64,000 nt of DNA. It comes from Chloroflexota bacterium (lineage in GTDB: Bacteria; Chloroflexota; UBA11872). Shown here one piece after another: positions 42,972 through 51,761 of this stretch (the stretch's first letter is position 1; each line of letters opens with the position of its first letter). The stretch is taken from the NCBI GenBank assembly GCA_022821905.1, contig JAJECS010000017.1, positions 1 to 64,000 on the forward strand, given 5' to 3'. The notes beneath the pieces were generated by a model, which ran no database searches, had not been told where the DNA came from, and saw only the letters and a list, made by a program, of their open reading frames with translations. A program made the translations under genes and the position numbers.

Positions 42972-43887
42972 TGGCGAGAGATTTCTCCATGGATCGAGGA
43001 TCGAGATTGCGGCCGATGACTTCGAAGCGTGCCGGCGTCGGCCTGAACGTCCGGACTTCCACGCCCCCCATTACAACGTCGACGAGCAGCGTGGCGTTGT
43101 CCGCGCGCACGATGCCCTTGGCGCGAACCACGTCACCGAATTTGCCGCGGGCGAGAGCGGCCAGCCAGCGGTCGAGGTGGTCGCGCATGAGCGGCCCGGG
43201 CTGGAGCGTGGCGCGCTCGAGTCCGAGCGTGGAGAGCTCGGGCTGCTCCCCGTGGTCGTGGCCGTGGTCGCCATTGGCCGCGGCTGGGGCGGGGCGCGGT
43301 GCGGCGATGGCGGCGAGGACGAGATCGAGGTCGATGTCCGCATAGCTGGTGACGGCCAGGGCGGCGTCGGGATTGAGCTGGCGGGCGGCATCGCGCGCGG
43401 TCTCGATCTGCTCCGGCGTCGCGATGTCGGCCTTGTTGATGGCGAGCACGTCGGCGGCGCGCATCTGGTCCACGTAGAAGTCGCCGAAGGCCTGGTGGGC
43501 GACCGCGTGTCTGGCGGCGTCGACGACCGTCACTATCGAGTCGACCTGGGCGACCTCGCGCACCTCGGGCTGGGTGAACACCTGGCCCAGCATGTAGGGC
43601 GCGGCCAGGCCGGTGGGCTCGACGACCAGCCGATCCGGCGCCACGTCGCGGCTGATCTGGACCAGCGCCGCGAGCAGGTCGCCGCGGACCTCGCAGCAGA
43701 TGCAGCCGCCGGTGAGCTCGCGGACCCTGACGTCCGCGGTGCGCAGCACGTGCTGATCTATGCCCTCCCGGCCGAACTCGTTGACGAGCACGGCGATGGG
43801 GCCCAGGGGCTGGAGACGCGGGATCAACCGGCGCAGCAAGGTGGTCTTGCCAGAGCCGAGAAATCCGTAGACGAGCGTGACTTTCAC
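42934..43887 (-). CDS. CobW/G3E family GTPase metallochaperone
   Basis: A protein of about 317 residues with the G1 loop GFLGSGKTTLLRRL, the CxCC metal-binding motif GGCICC, EPTGLAAP and NKAD, followed by a CobW C-terminal domain. A His/Asp stretch (DHGHDHGEQ) between them probably binds metal. Members load zinc, cobalt or other metals into target proteins. No target is evident nearby. GTG 43887 places the start directly before VTLVYGFLGSGKT; an upstream GTG at 43926 adds 13 residues. Confidence 0.85.
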   Translation of the reverse strand: MKVTLVYGFLGSGKTTLLRRLIPRLQPLGPIAVLVNEFGREGIDQHVLRTADVRVRELTGGCICCEVRGDLLAALVQISRDVAPDRLVVEPTGLAAPYMLGQVFTQPEVREVAQVDSIVTVVDAARHAVAHQAFGDFYVDQMRAADVLAINKADIATPEQIETARDAARQLNPDAALAVTSYADIDLDLVLAAIAAPRPAPAAANGDHGHDHGEQPELSTLGLERATLQPGPLMRDHLDRWLAALARGKFGDVVRAKGIVRADNATLLVDVVMGGVEVRTFRPTPARFEVIGRNLDPRSMEKSLANGNTHIPSPSLT

Positions 43888-44046
43888 AAACGAACGGGTG
43901 CGGCTAGAGGAACTCGGGAACGCCACGTTGGCCGGTGGTGGGACCCATGGGCGTCCATGAGCAGCCGCTGGCAGCGAGGCGTCAATCCCACACCCCAGTA
44001 TCGCACGGCGGGCCGACGCCTCGGTGGGGCGTCCCGCGACGCCTGG

Positions 44047-46734
44047 CTACAGCTCCTCCATGTCGCGCCAGTTGGCGCCCACGCGCGCGTCGACGACCAC
44101 CGGCACGCGCAGCGGATAGGCCTGGGTCATGCTGGCCGTCGCCAGCGGGATCGCGGCGTCCAGCTCGTCCCGCGGCACCTCGAGCACCAGCTCGTCGTGG
44201 ACTTGCAGCAGCATGCGGGACGCGAGGGCGTGGCGCTGCAGCTCCCGGTCCAACTGGATCATGGCGATCTTGATGATGTCCGCGGCGGCGCCCTGGATGG
44301 GCATGTTGATGGCGACGCGCTCGGTGGCCGCGCGCTGGTGAAAAACGCGCGCCTTGAGACCCGGCAGATAGCGGCGGCGTCCGAGCATGGTCTGGACGTA
44401 GCCGCGTTCGTGCGCCTCGGCGACGGTTCGGTCCATGTAGGCCTTGACGCCGGGATAGGTGGCGAAATAGGTGTCGATGAACGCCTGGGCCTCCTCGAAG
44501 GTCATCTCGGTGCGCTGCGCCAACCCTGCGGCGCTGATGCCGTAGACGATGCCGAAGTTCGTGGTCTTGGCCAGGCGGCGCATGTCCGAGGTCACGTCCG
44601 CGATGCCCACGCCGTAGAGGCGCGCGGCGGTGGCGGCGTGGATGTCCTGCCCCTCCCGGAACGCCGCGCACATGGCCTCGTCCTCGCTCGCGTGGGCCAG
44701 CACCCGCAGCTCGATTTGCGAGTAGTCGATGGCCAGCAGCGCGAGATCGTCGGCGCCGGAGACGAACGCCCGCCGAATCTCGCGTCCGCGCGCCGTGCGG
44801 ATGGGGATGTTCTGCAGATTCGGGTTGGCCGAGGAGAGCCGACCCGTGGCCGCCACCGCCTGGTTGAAGCTGGTGTGGATGCGTCCGGTCTCGGGAACGA
44901 CGAGGTTGGCCAGCGCGTCGGCGTAGGTGGATTTGAGCTTGGACACGGCGCGGAAGTCGAGCACCCGCTGCGCCACGGGGTGCGCCTCGACCAGCCCTTC
45001 GAGCACCCCACTGGCGGTGGAGTAGCCCGACTTCGTTTTGCGGCCTGGCGGCAACCCCAGCTTCTCGAATAGCACGGTGCCGAGCTGCTTCGGCGAGTTG
45101 ATGTTGAAGGGGCCGCCGGCGTCGACGTGGATGGCGGCGGCGAGCGTCTCGATCTCGCTCTGCATGCCCTGTGAGAGCTCCCGCAGCGCGTCAACGTCGA
45201 TGGCCACGCCCCGGCTCTCGATGTCGGCCAGCACGGCGGCCAGCGGCAATTCGACGTCTCGCAGGATGTGCGTCAGGTCGTTGGCGTCCAGGTCCTGCTC
45301 CAAGCCGGGCGCGAGGCGCAGGCAGGTGTCGGCGCGCACGGCCAGGGGCTGTGCGATCTCCTCCGGCGACAGTGTCGCCAGCGTGTTTGGCGGCGGAGCG
45401 TCGACCATCGGCGGCGCCAGGGTCTCGCCCAGGCGCCGGAAGGCCAGATCGTCGATGGTTTGCGGTGTGGCGTCGGCGTCCACCAGGTAGGCCGCCAGCA
45501 GCAGGTCGAGCCGCACCCCGCCGAGTTCGAGCCCGCAGCCCGCGAGGCCGCGGCGCAGCAGCTTGGAATCGAACACGACCTTGTCGTGGTCGGCGGAAGC
45601 CAGCCACTCGCGGAGCGGGTTGAGCAGGCTCGCGTCGTTGGGGGCGCAGGGCACGTAGGCCGAGGCGCCGTCCCAGGCGATGCCCAGGCCGCACAGCTCG
45701 GGACCGGTGCGGGTATCGCGCAGCAGCGGGAACACGCCCGCCCGCTCGACGGTGACCAGCCGTTCGCCGAGTTCGTCGGCTGCCGCGTGAGTGTCGACGA
45801 TCCGCGGCGTGATTTCGGCAGTCGCCGGGGCCCCGTCGTCCGCCGCCGGCTCCGCGAGGCCGAACGGCAGGCGGTCCATCAGGGTGCGGAACTGGAGCTC
45901 CTGCATGAGCGCCGTCGTTGCCTCGGCGTCGGCCTGCCACAAACGCGTGCGATCGGGATCGAAGGCGACCGGCAGATCGGTGACGATGCGCGCCAGCTCG
46001 CGGGACAGCTCGGCCTGGTCGCGCTGGTCTTCGAGCCTCCGCCGGGCCGTCGGCGCCACGTCGTCGAGGTGCGCGTAGATCTCGTCGATGTCCTGAAACT
46101 GCTGCAGGAGCTTTGAGGCGGTCTTCTCGCCAATGCCTTTGACGCCGGGGATGTTGTCGGAGGAATCGCCCACCAGGCCCTTGAAGTCCACGACCTGATC
46201 GGGTTCGACGCCCCAGCGCTCGCGGATCGCCGCCGCGTCGTAGATCACTGGTTCGCCGGTGCGCGGGTTGCTGCTGAGCACCCGCACGTGAGGGGTCACG
46301 AGCTGATAGGCGTCGCGGTCCCCGGTGACCAGGAACACGTCGAACCCGGCGCGCTCGGCCTGCACCGCCAGCGTGCCGAGCACGTCGTCGGCCTCGTAGC
46401 TCTCGAGGTCGTACGACGGAATGCCGAACACGTCGAGCAGCTCGCGCACACGGCCAAACTGCACTACGAGGGCCTCGTCGGTCGCGGGTCGCCCGGCCTT
46501 GTACTCCTCGAAGATGTCGTCGCGAAAGGTCTTGCCGGGGAGATCGAAGGCCGCGGCGGCGTGGGTGGGCGCGAGCAGGTCGACGATGCGCAAGAGGGTC
46601 GTGGTGAAGCCGAAGACGGCGTTAGTGGGCTCGCCGGAGGCGGTGGCGAAGTGCTTGGGCACCGCGTGATAGGCCCGGTGCAGCAGGGACGCTACATCGA
46701 GAACGATCAGGCGCGGGCGTTGCTCGGTCGCCAT
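44047..46734 (-). CDS. polA: DNA polymerase I
   Basis: An 895-residue family A polymerase for repair and Okazaki fragment processing. The 5' nuclease domain (about 1-290) has DVASLLHRAYH, SYEADDVLGTLA, VTGDRDAYQL and GDSSDNIPGVKGIGEKTA. The middle domain lacks the DxE exonuclease motif, so proofreading is probably absent, as in many Gram-positive and thermophile enzymes. The polymerase domain has LAIDYSQIELRVLAH, the O-helix RRLAKTTNFGIVYGIS and the motif C LLQVHDELVLEVP. Start at ATG 46734. Confidence 0.95.
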   Translation of the reverse strand: MATEQRPRLIVLDVASLLHRAYHAVPKHFATASGEPTNAVFGFTTTLLRIVDLLAPTHAAAAFDLPGKTFRDDIFEEYKAGRPATDEALVVQFGRVRELLDVFGIPSYDLESYEADDVLGTLAVQAERAGFDVFLVTGDRDAYQLVTPHVRVLSSNPRTGEPVIYDAAAIRERWGVEPDQVVDFKGLVGDSSDNIPGVKGIGEKTASKLLQQFQDIDEIYAHLDDVAPTARRRLEDQRDQAELSRELARIVTDLPVAFDPDRTRLWQADAEATTALMQELQFRTLMDRLPFGLAEPAADDGAPATAEITPRIVDTHAAADELGERLVTVERAGVFPLLRDTRTGPELCGLGIAWDGASAYVPCAPNDASLLNPLREWLASADHDKVVFDSKLLRRGLAGCGLELGGVRLDLLLAAYLVDADATPQTIDDLAFRRLGETLAPPMVDAPPPNTLATLSPEEIAQPLAVRADTCLRLAPGLEQDLDANDLTHILRDVELPLAAVLADIESRGVAIDVDALRELSQGMQSEIETLAAAIHVDAGGPFNINSPKQLGTVLFEKLGLPPGRKTKSGYSTASGVLEGLVEAHPVAQRVLDFRAVSKLKSTYADALANLVVPETGRIHTSFNQAVAATGRLSSANPNLQNIPIRTARGREIRRAFVSGADDLALLAIDYSQIELRVLAHASEDEAMCAAFREGQDIHAATAARLYGVGIADVTSDMRRLAKTTNFGIVYGISAAGLAQRTEMTFEEAQAFIDTYFATYPGVKAYMDRTVAEAHERGYVQTMLGRRRYLPGLKARVFHQRAATERVAINMPIQGAAADIIKIAMIQLDRELQRHALASRMLLQVHDELVLEVPRDELDAAIPLATASMTQAYPLRVPVVVDARVGANWRDMEEL

Positions 46735-46784
46735 GGGCGGCAGTGTACGAAGGGGCTGCCGTCGGTCCGGGGCCGGAGATTGTT

Positions 46785-47603
46785 CTAGGCGGTGTCGCCT
46801 TCGTCGCGGAACAGCTCGAGCGAGAGATGCGAGGCGCGGCCGCCGCGGCGCAGGTTCACGATCTCGGCCATGATGGCCAGGGCGATCTCGGCGGGCGTGC
46901 GACTGCCGATGTCCAGGCCGATCGGCGCGTAGACGCGCCGGAACTTGTCGGGCGATATCCCCTCCGCCAGCAACGTCTGGTGGACGATGTGCACGCGTCG
47001 GCGGCTGCCGATCATGCCGATGTAGGGCGCGGGCGTGTCCAGCAGTTGGCGCAGCGACTCCTCGTCATAGCGATGCGCGCGGGTGACGAGCACGACGTAG
47101 GTGGCCGGATCGACGCGCAACTCGCTGAAGAACTCGTGCATCGGGTCCACCACGACGCGGTCGGCGGTGGGAAAGCGCTCGCGGTTGGCGTAGTCGGCGC
47201 GATCGTCCACGACCCAGGTCTCGAACTCCAGCAGATCCGCGCAGAGGGCCAGCGGCTGGGCAATGTGTCCGGCGCCGGCGATGACGAGCCGCGGCGTGGG
47301 GACGATGGGGTCGAAGAAGACCTTGACGTAGGCCGCGGCGCGCCGCGACGAGGCGCCGCCGTCGGGCGCGTAAGTGTGTGTGATGGGCTCACCGGTCCGG
47401 AGGGCGTCAGCCGCGTCTCGGGCGACGGCCCCGTCGAGCGCCTCAGAACCGAGCGAGCCGATGAGGCGGTCTTCGGTTTCAAACCGCACTGTGAGGCCGA
47501 GGTCGACGCCCGGCACACCGCGCACGCCGGCGACGTAGACAAAGACCTGGGGTGTGCGCGAGGCGATGGCGTCCAGCGCGGCCGCAGCCGCGTCCGTGAT
47601 CAT
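46785..47603 (-). CDS. XdhC/CoxI-family protein, Rossmann-domain part
   Basis: A 272-residue protein consisting mainly of the XdhC C-terminal Rossmann-like domain (LVIAGAGHIAQPLALCADLL, VVDDRADYANRERFP, VLVTRAHRYDEESL, YIGMIGSRRR, IGLDIGSRTPAEIALAI). XdhC-type proteins sulfurate and insert the molybdenum cofactor into xanthine dehydrogenase-family enzymes. Its ATG overlaps the stop of the upstream CoxI-like gene by ATGA, so a normally single protein appears as two coupled genes. No molybdoenzyme subunit is in the window. Confidence 0.82.
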   Translation of the reverse strand: MITDAAAAALDAIASRTPQVFVYVAGVRGVPGVDLGLTVRFETEDRLIGSLGSEALDGAVARDAADALRTGEPITHTYAPDGGASSRRAAAYVKVFFDPIVPTPRLVIAGAGHIAQPLALCADLLEFETWVVDDRADYANRERFPTADRVVVDPMHEFFSELRVDPATYVVLVTRAHRYDEESLRQLLDTPAPYIGMIGSRRRVHIVHQTLLAEGISPDKFRRVYAPIGLDIGSRTPAEIALAIMAEIVNLRRGGRASHLSLELFRDEGDTA

Positions 47604-47929
47604 GCCGCCGCCGCGGCAGAGGCCTCCCATGGCTCGATCAGCACGTCGAGCGTGCCGCCGCACACGTCGCCTTCACCGCGCACGTCGTCGACGAGGTCGA
47701 TTTCGATGTTCCGGGCGCGGCCATCGGCCAGGGTGCGCCGGGCGTTGGCCCGCACGTCGGACTCGACGCAGCCGCCGCCGACGGTGCCCCAGCTCGACCC
47801 GTCCTGGAAGAACAGCATGCGCGCGCCGATGCGCTGCGGGGTCGAGCCGCGGCTGCCGACCACCAGCGCGGCGACGACGCGCTCGCCGCGGCCGGTGCGT
47901 TCGAGGATGTGGCGGAAGAACGGCTCCAT
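47600..47929 (-). CDS. XdhC/CoxI N-terminal domain protein
   Basis: A 109-residue protein matching the XdhC_CoxI domain: ALVVGSRGSTPQRIGARMLF, WGTVGGGCVESDV and the end GEGDVCGGTLDVLIEPW. It works with the Rossmann half encoded immediately downstream (ATGA overlap) in maturation of molybdenum hydroxylases. The cysteine in GGGCVE is the one linked to cofactor binding in the family. Confidence 0.82.
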   Translation of the reverse strand: MEPFFRHILERTGRGERVVAALVVGSRGSTPQRIGARMLFFQDGSSWGTVGGGCVESDVRANARRTLADGRARNIEIDLVDDVRGEGDVCGGTLDVLIEPWEASAAAAA

Positions 47930-48010
47930 GGCCTGTCAGTTTAGCCGAGGGGCTTCCGTGCCGTGGTCGGTCCGTTCGATGCGCGCGTGGAGGGACTGGG
48001 CAATGGCTGT

Positions 48011-48091
48011 CGTTCCGAACGAAATGAGGAACCTAAGGACGTTGTGCGTTCTCCCCGCCCCTTGGATTCCTCGCCTGCGGCTCGGAATGAC
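48011..48091. repeat. Dispersed repeat, GTCATTCCGAGC family, diverged copy
   Basis: GTTCCGAACGAAATGAGGAA (48011-48030) and GGATTCCTCGCCTGCGGCTC through GGAATGAC (48064-48091) form an imperfect inverted pair about 33 bp apart. The right half is nearly identical to the copy at 24734-24762. It occupies the spacer between the divergent CoxI-like and pyrD genes. Confidence 0.65.
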
Positions 48092-48140
48092 GGATTGGGC
48101 CACCGCAGGTGGGATTCGGCCGCGCGTGTGCTAGCGTCGC

Positions 48141-49202
48141 GTGGTTGACGTTTTCGATGTGTGGAAGGCCCTGGCTGGGATCGCGCCCGCGCTGACGGTG
48201 AATCTCGCGCCGTCCCATCGCGACGGTCTGGTGTTGCGCTCCCCGGTGCTGACGGCCTCGGGCACCTTCGGGTTTGGGGACGAGTACCGCGACCTGGTGG
48301 ACCTGAGCCGGCTCGGCGCCATTGTCACGAAGACGGTCACGCCGGAGGCGCGCGAGGGCAACCCGACGCCGCGCACGGTCGAGACGCCCGCCGGCATGCT
48401 CAACTCCATCGGTTTGCCGAATCCCGGCGTCGCGGGAGTCCTGCGCGAGAAGACGCCGATCTGGCGCGAGCTGCCGTGCCCGGTCGTCGTGAGCGTGTCC
48501 GCGCACGACGCGACAAGCTGGACCGCCCTGGCGGGGGCCTTCGACGGACTGCCGAATGTTTGCGCCATCGAGGCGAACCTGTCGTGCCCCAACGTGTCCG
48601 GCGGGCTGGACTTCTCGGCCACGCCCGAAGCCGCGGCGGCGACGGTCGCGGCGGTGCTGGCCGGCACGGAGCTGCCGGTGATCGCGAAGCTCTCGCCCAA
48701 TGCCGGCGACATCCGACCCATCGCGCGGGCGGTGGAGGATGCGGGGGCGCACGCGATTTCGCTCATCAACACGATCGTCGGAATGGTGGTCGACGTGGAG
48801 CGACGGCGGGCGTTCCTGGGCGCCGGCAGCGGGGGCGTCTCGGGACCTGCGATTCGACCGGTGGCGTTGCGTTTCGTGTACGAGGCGCGGCAGGTCGTCG
48901 AGGTTCCCATCGTGGGCATCGGGGGGATCGCCTCGACGGAGGACGCGCTGCAATTCCTGCTGGCCGGGGCGGCGGCGGTGCAGGTGGGCACGGCCACGTT
49001 CCGCGAGCCGCGCACGGCGGAGACGATCACCGACGGCCTGGCGGCATACGCCCGCGATCACGGCCTTGACTCACTGCAGGAGATCGTGGGAGGCGCACAG
49101 CCGGCGCCCGCGGCGTCAGCGGCTGAAGTGGATCTGAAGGACGTCGCGGTCGGCGAGCACTTGGTCGCGCCCGACGCGCTGGAGACGGCCGGCGGCGCGT
49201 AG
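48141..49202 (+). CDS. pyrD: Dihydroorotate dehydrogenase, class 1
   Basis: A 353-residue FMN enzyme of pyrimidine synthesis. It has SPVLTASGTFGFGDEY, NSIGLPNPGV, the catalytic Cys in NLSCPNVSGG (class 1B-like; class 2 has Ser), and GIGGIASTEDALQFLLAGA for phosphate binding. The electron-transfer subunit PyrK is not adjacent. The C-terminal about 40 residues extend beyond the barrel and are encoded where the convergent YchF-like gene also lies. The two genes overlap by 87 bp. GTG start at 48141. Confidence 0.88.
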   Translation: MVDVFDVWKALAGIAPALTVNLAPSHRDGLVLRSPVLTASGTFGFGDEYRDLVDLSRLGAIVTKTVTPEAREGNPTPRTVETPAGMLNSIGLPNPGVAGVLREKTPIWRELPCPVVVSVSAHDATSWTALAGAFDGLPNVCAIEANLSCPNVSGGLDFSATPEAAAATVAAVLAGTELPVIAKLSPNAGDIRPIARAVEDAGAHAISLINTIVGMVVDVERRRAFLGAGSGGVSGPAIRPVALRFVYEARQVVEVPIVGIGGIASTEDALQFLLAGAAAVQVGTATFREPRTAETITDGLAAYARDHGLDSLQEIVGGAQPAPAASAAEVDLKDVAVGEHLVAPDALETAGGA

Positions 49203-50168
49203 CGGCGCAAGGCCGCCGGCAGTGACGACCTCGTCGCACGGCGCGACATCGGCGCCGATGAAGCGCTGGGCGAAGTCGCTGTGAATCGTAGCCGCGGCTT
49301 CGAGCGCCGTGCCGCCCACCGGCAAGAGCCAGGCCGTGGCGGCGGCGCGGTTGGCGGTATAGAAGAGGTGCAGCCCCGCTGCCTGCATCACGGCGGCTCC
49401 GACGCGGTCGGCGGCGGTGCCCGGGAGGCCCAGATCGTCCCGGAAGTCCCCGGCGTCTTCGGGCTCCAGCGACCAGATCTCGGCCTCGGTCTCGCCGGCG
49501 ACGACGGCGAAGGCGGAGAGGTTGGCGGTCGCGCGGGCCGCGCCGGGCGCGTCGAGGTCGGCAACATTGGCGATCACCGCGCGGGGTTTGACGGCAAACA
49601 GCCCAAACCCCCGCAGCGCGCGCCGGTCGTCGGGCGTGAGCGCCGAGGCGTCGAGCACCGTGGAGGCCGCGAGCTGCTCGCGTGTGCGGTCGAGCAGGTC
49701 GAGGGTGTGTTGCGCCTCGCGCCGCTCGACGCGCGGACCCGTCGTGGCACGCTCGCGGGCGCGGGCAGCGGCTCCTTCGAGGACTTCGAGATCCCACAGC
49801 GCCAGCTCGGCTGCCAAATCATCGGCGCTGCTGCGCAGGGCGGACTCCACCTCGGCTTCAGCCGCCGGGTGAATCACAAACCCGAGAACGTCGGCGGTGC
49901 GCAACTCGCCCAACCAGGCGGGGTTGACATCGGCGCCAATCCCCAGCGCGTGTCCCGGGAAGTGCCACAGGGTGAGCTGCGCCTGAACCACAGACTGAGA
50001 TCCCATGACGTCGGCCAGGCGCGTCAATCGGCGATCGGCCAGCCGCAGGGCGCCGATGCGTCGCGGCATCCGGTCGCGGGACTCGACGACCTGCGGCCCG
50101 ACGGCGGCGTCGAACACCTGGTCGATTCCGCCGTCTAGGTGTCCAATGAGCGCGACGGTGGGCTGCAC
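49116..50168 (-). CDS. YchF/OBG-like protein without a P-loop
   Basis: A 350-residue homologue of the GTPase/ATPase YchF. The C-terminal TGS-type segment is clear (WLLPVGGTALEAAATIHSDF, FIGADVAPCDEVVTAGG, DRDVLQIHF). The middle has AVIANVADLDAP, matching the NVxE/D base-recognition region, and a helical insertion. The N-terminal P-loop GxxxxGKS reads GHLDGGID (9-16), with Ile and Asp in place of Lys and Ser, and the DxxG switch region reads WHFPGHALG. Nucleotide hydrolysis is therefore unlikely. Its role may be ribosome-associated, as for YchF; it lies next to rpsT. Confidence 0.7.
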   Translation of the reverse strand: MQPTVALIGHLDGGIDQVFDAAVGPQVVESRDRMPRRIGALRLADRRLTRLADVMGSQSVVQAQLTLWHFPGHALGIGADVNPAWLGELRTADVLGFVIHPAAEAEVESALRSSADDLAAELALWDLEVLEGAAARARERATTGPRVERREAQHTLDLLDRTREQLAASTVLDASALTPDDRRALRGFGLFAVKPRAVIANVADLDAPGAARATANLSAFAVVAGETEAEIWSLEPEDAGDFRDDLGLPGTAADRVGAAVMQAAGLHLFYTANRAAATAWLLPVGGTALEAAATIHSDFAQRFIGADVAPCDEVVTAGGLAPLRAAGRLQRVGRDQVLADRDVLQIHFSR

Positions 50169-50209
50169 GGAGTTTCTCCCAGCCGATGCGGCCGGAGGGC
50201 CGGGTCCGT

Positions 50210-50218
50210 TGGTATATT
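50210..50218 (+). promoter_or_regulatory. Extended -10 promoter element of rpsT
   Basis: TGG-TATATT (50210-50218) is an extended -10 motif, about 54 bp upstream of the rpsT ATG. No good -35 is visible, as expected for extended -10 promoters. Confidence 0.45.
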
Positions 50219-50271
50219 AGGGCGGCAGGCGACCGTAGCCTGCCTCGTCTTTTCTATCGCCAGGTTGGGCC

Positions 50272-50559
50272 ATGCCCTCACCCAAAGAACTGAAACGTCA
50301 GCACGCGCGCGCGAAGAACGTGCGTCGCGAGGAATTCAAGCGCGGACGCAACGCGAGCGTACGGTCGACCGTGCGGCGGTTGGTTAGACGCGCGCGAACG
50401 GCCATCGACGAGGGCGACGCGGCGGCCGGCGAGGCCGTGCGGGCCGCGCAGTCGGCGCTGGACGGCGCGGCGCGGCGCGGGATCATTCCGCGGAACGCGG
50501 CGGCGCGTCGGCTCGGGCGGCTGGTGAAGCGCCAGCGCGCGGCGGAGGAATCCGCTTAG
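50272..50559 (+). CDS. rpsT: 30S ribosomal protein S20
   Basis: A 95-residue basic helical protein of the small subunit that binds 16S rRNA. The family pattern SPKELKRQHARAKNVRR (in place of ikSAkKRvr..), the three-helix layout and the GIIPRNAAARRLGRLVKR end fit S20. rpsT is commonly found next to holA, as here, where the two converge and overlap by 4 bp. Confidence 0.9.
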   Translation: MPSPKELKRQHARAKNVRREEFKRGRNASVRSTVRRLVRRARTAIDEGDAAAGEAVRAAQSALDGAARRGIIPRNAAARRLGRLVKRQRAAEESA

Positions 50560-51539
50560 CGCCGACCCGGCGGGGTCGCCAACCGGGCCGTCAGAATCTC
50601 GAGCAGCGCGTCTTCCTCGCTGCCGGTTGATTTGAGCGCACGATCCGTGCGCACCACCTCGCCATACATGCGTTCCAGCAGTCGGGGCGAGGTGCGCCGA
50701 GCCTGTGTGTGCAGCTCACGCGCCCGAAACGGCGGCACGCCCGCGCGGCGACCCACGTCCTTGGTATCGCCGCCCGTGTCGTCCACCGCCTTGGCCGTGG
50801 CCAGCCGCCGCATGGCGGTGCCGATGTCGGCCAGGATCATCTGCTTGGGCGCCCGCAGCCCCAGCAGATCGTGGAGCACGCCCAGCGCCCGGCGCGGCTG
50901 CTGCGCGGAGACGGCGTTGATGTAGTCCCAGCGCCGGTGCTCGCCGATGGTGGCCGAGGCCGCGTCGACGTCGTCCATGGTCAGCGTGCCGGTGAAGCCG
51001 GCGTAGGCGGCGAGCTTGTCGACCTCGCGGGCCAGGAGACCGGCGTCGGGGGTGACGATCTCGACCAATCGCTCGGCGGCGGCGTCATCGAGACGGACGC
51101 CCTGGCGCTGCGCCAGTCGCCGCGCAAACTGCGCGGCCCGGCGCTCATCCAGCGGACGCACCTGCCGCACCTGCGCGCCGGCATCCTCGAGCTTGCTGAA
51201 CGCCTTGACGCGCGAGCCGCTCCGGCGATCCCCCAGGTCCACATAGGCCAACGCCGCGAGATCGCAGGGCGCGGCGGAGCCGGCACCGGCAAACTCGGCC
51301 AGCCACGGCAGGACCTTCTTGTCGCTCGTGACCAGTGCCTGGGCGTTGGTCAGCAGCACCTTGCGACGGCCACCGAACATGTCGATCGCGCCGCAGGCGT
51401 GGGCCACATCCACGAGGGACGTTTCGGTGCCGTCGAGGCGGGTGAGCGAGAGGTCGTCGTCGGTGTCGCCGAGGCCGAGCGCGATGCGCGCCTCGTCGTG
51501 GATGCGGGGCTCGCGCGCGCCGAGAAAGACGAAGAGCAT
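50556..51539 (-). CDS. holA: DNA polymerase III subunit delta
   Basis: A 327-residue clamp-loader subunit. The N-terminal MLFVFLGAREPRIHDEA and TRLDGTETS, the central GRRKVLLTNAQAL and RRLAQRQGVRLDDAAAERLVE, and the C-terminal collar helices match HolA. The ATG at 51539 has GGGGAGG eight bases upstream and starts at the usual MLxxFxG; the longer frame to 51563 adds only eight residues. Convergent with rpsT. Confidence 0.88.
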   Translation of the reverse strand: MLFVFLGAREPRIHDEARIALGLGDTDDDLSLTRLDGTETSLVDVAHACGAIDMFGGRRKVLLTNAQALVTSDKKVLPWLAEFAGAGSAAPCDLAALAYVDLGDRRSGSRVKAFSKLEDAGAQVRQVRPLDERRAAQFARRLAQRQGVRLDDAAAERLVEIVTPDAGLLAREVDKLAAYAGFTGTLTMDDVDAASATIGEHRRWDYINAVSAQQPRRALGVLHDLLGLRAPKQMILADIGTAMRRLATAKAVDDTGGDTKDVGRRAGVPPFRARELHTQARRTSPRLLERMYGEVVRTDRALKSTGSEEDALLEILTARLATPPGRR

Positions 51540-51632
51540 TCGCGCGGCCTCCCCACTCGCCAACGGTCAAGGGTACGGCGCGGCCGGGCCATGCCGCGAG
51601 CACCGCGCGGTAGATCGGCGAGTGAGTGTGGG

Positions 51633-51659
51633 CTGGATTCCCGCCTCCGCGGGAATGAC
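51633..51659. repeat. GGATTCCCGC-family short palindromic repeat
   Basis: CTGGATTCCCGCCTCCGCGG followed by GAATGAC differs by one base in the loop from the copies at 13414 and 29107. It lies in the spacer between the divergent holA and aminotransferase genes. Confidence 0.75.
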
Positions 51660-51761
51660 GGACTAGGTCGAAGTGCGAAGGACGCGTTGACAGCGGCACG
51701 CGGCGCGCCCATGCTGGCACGCCTACAGCAGTCTGTGGCGGTGGTAAGCGAGGGGGCAGTC

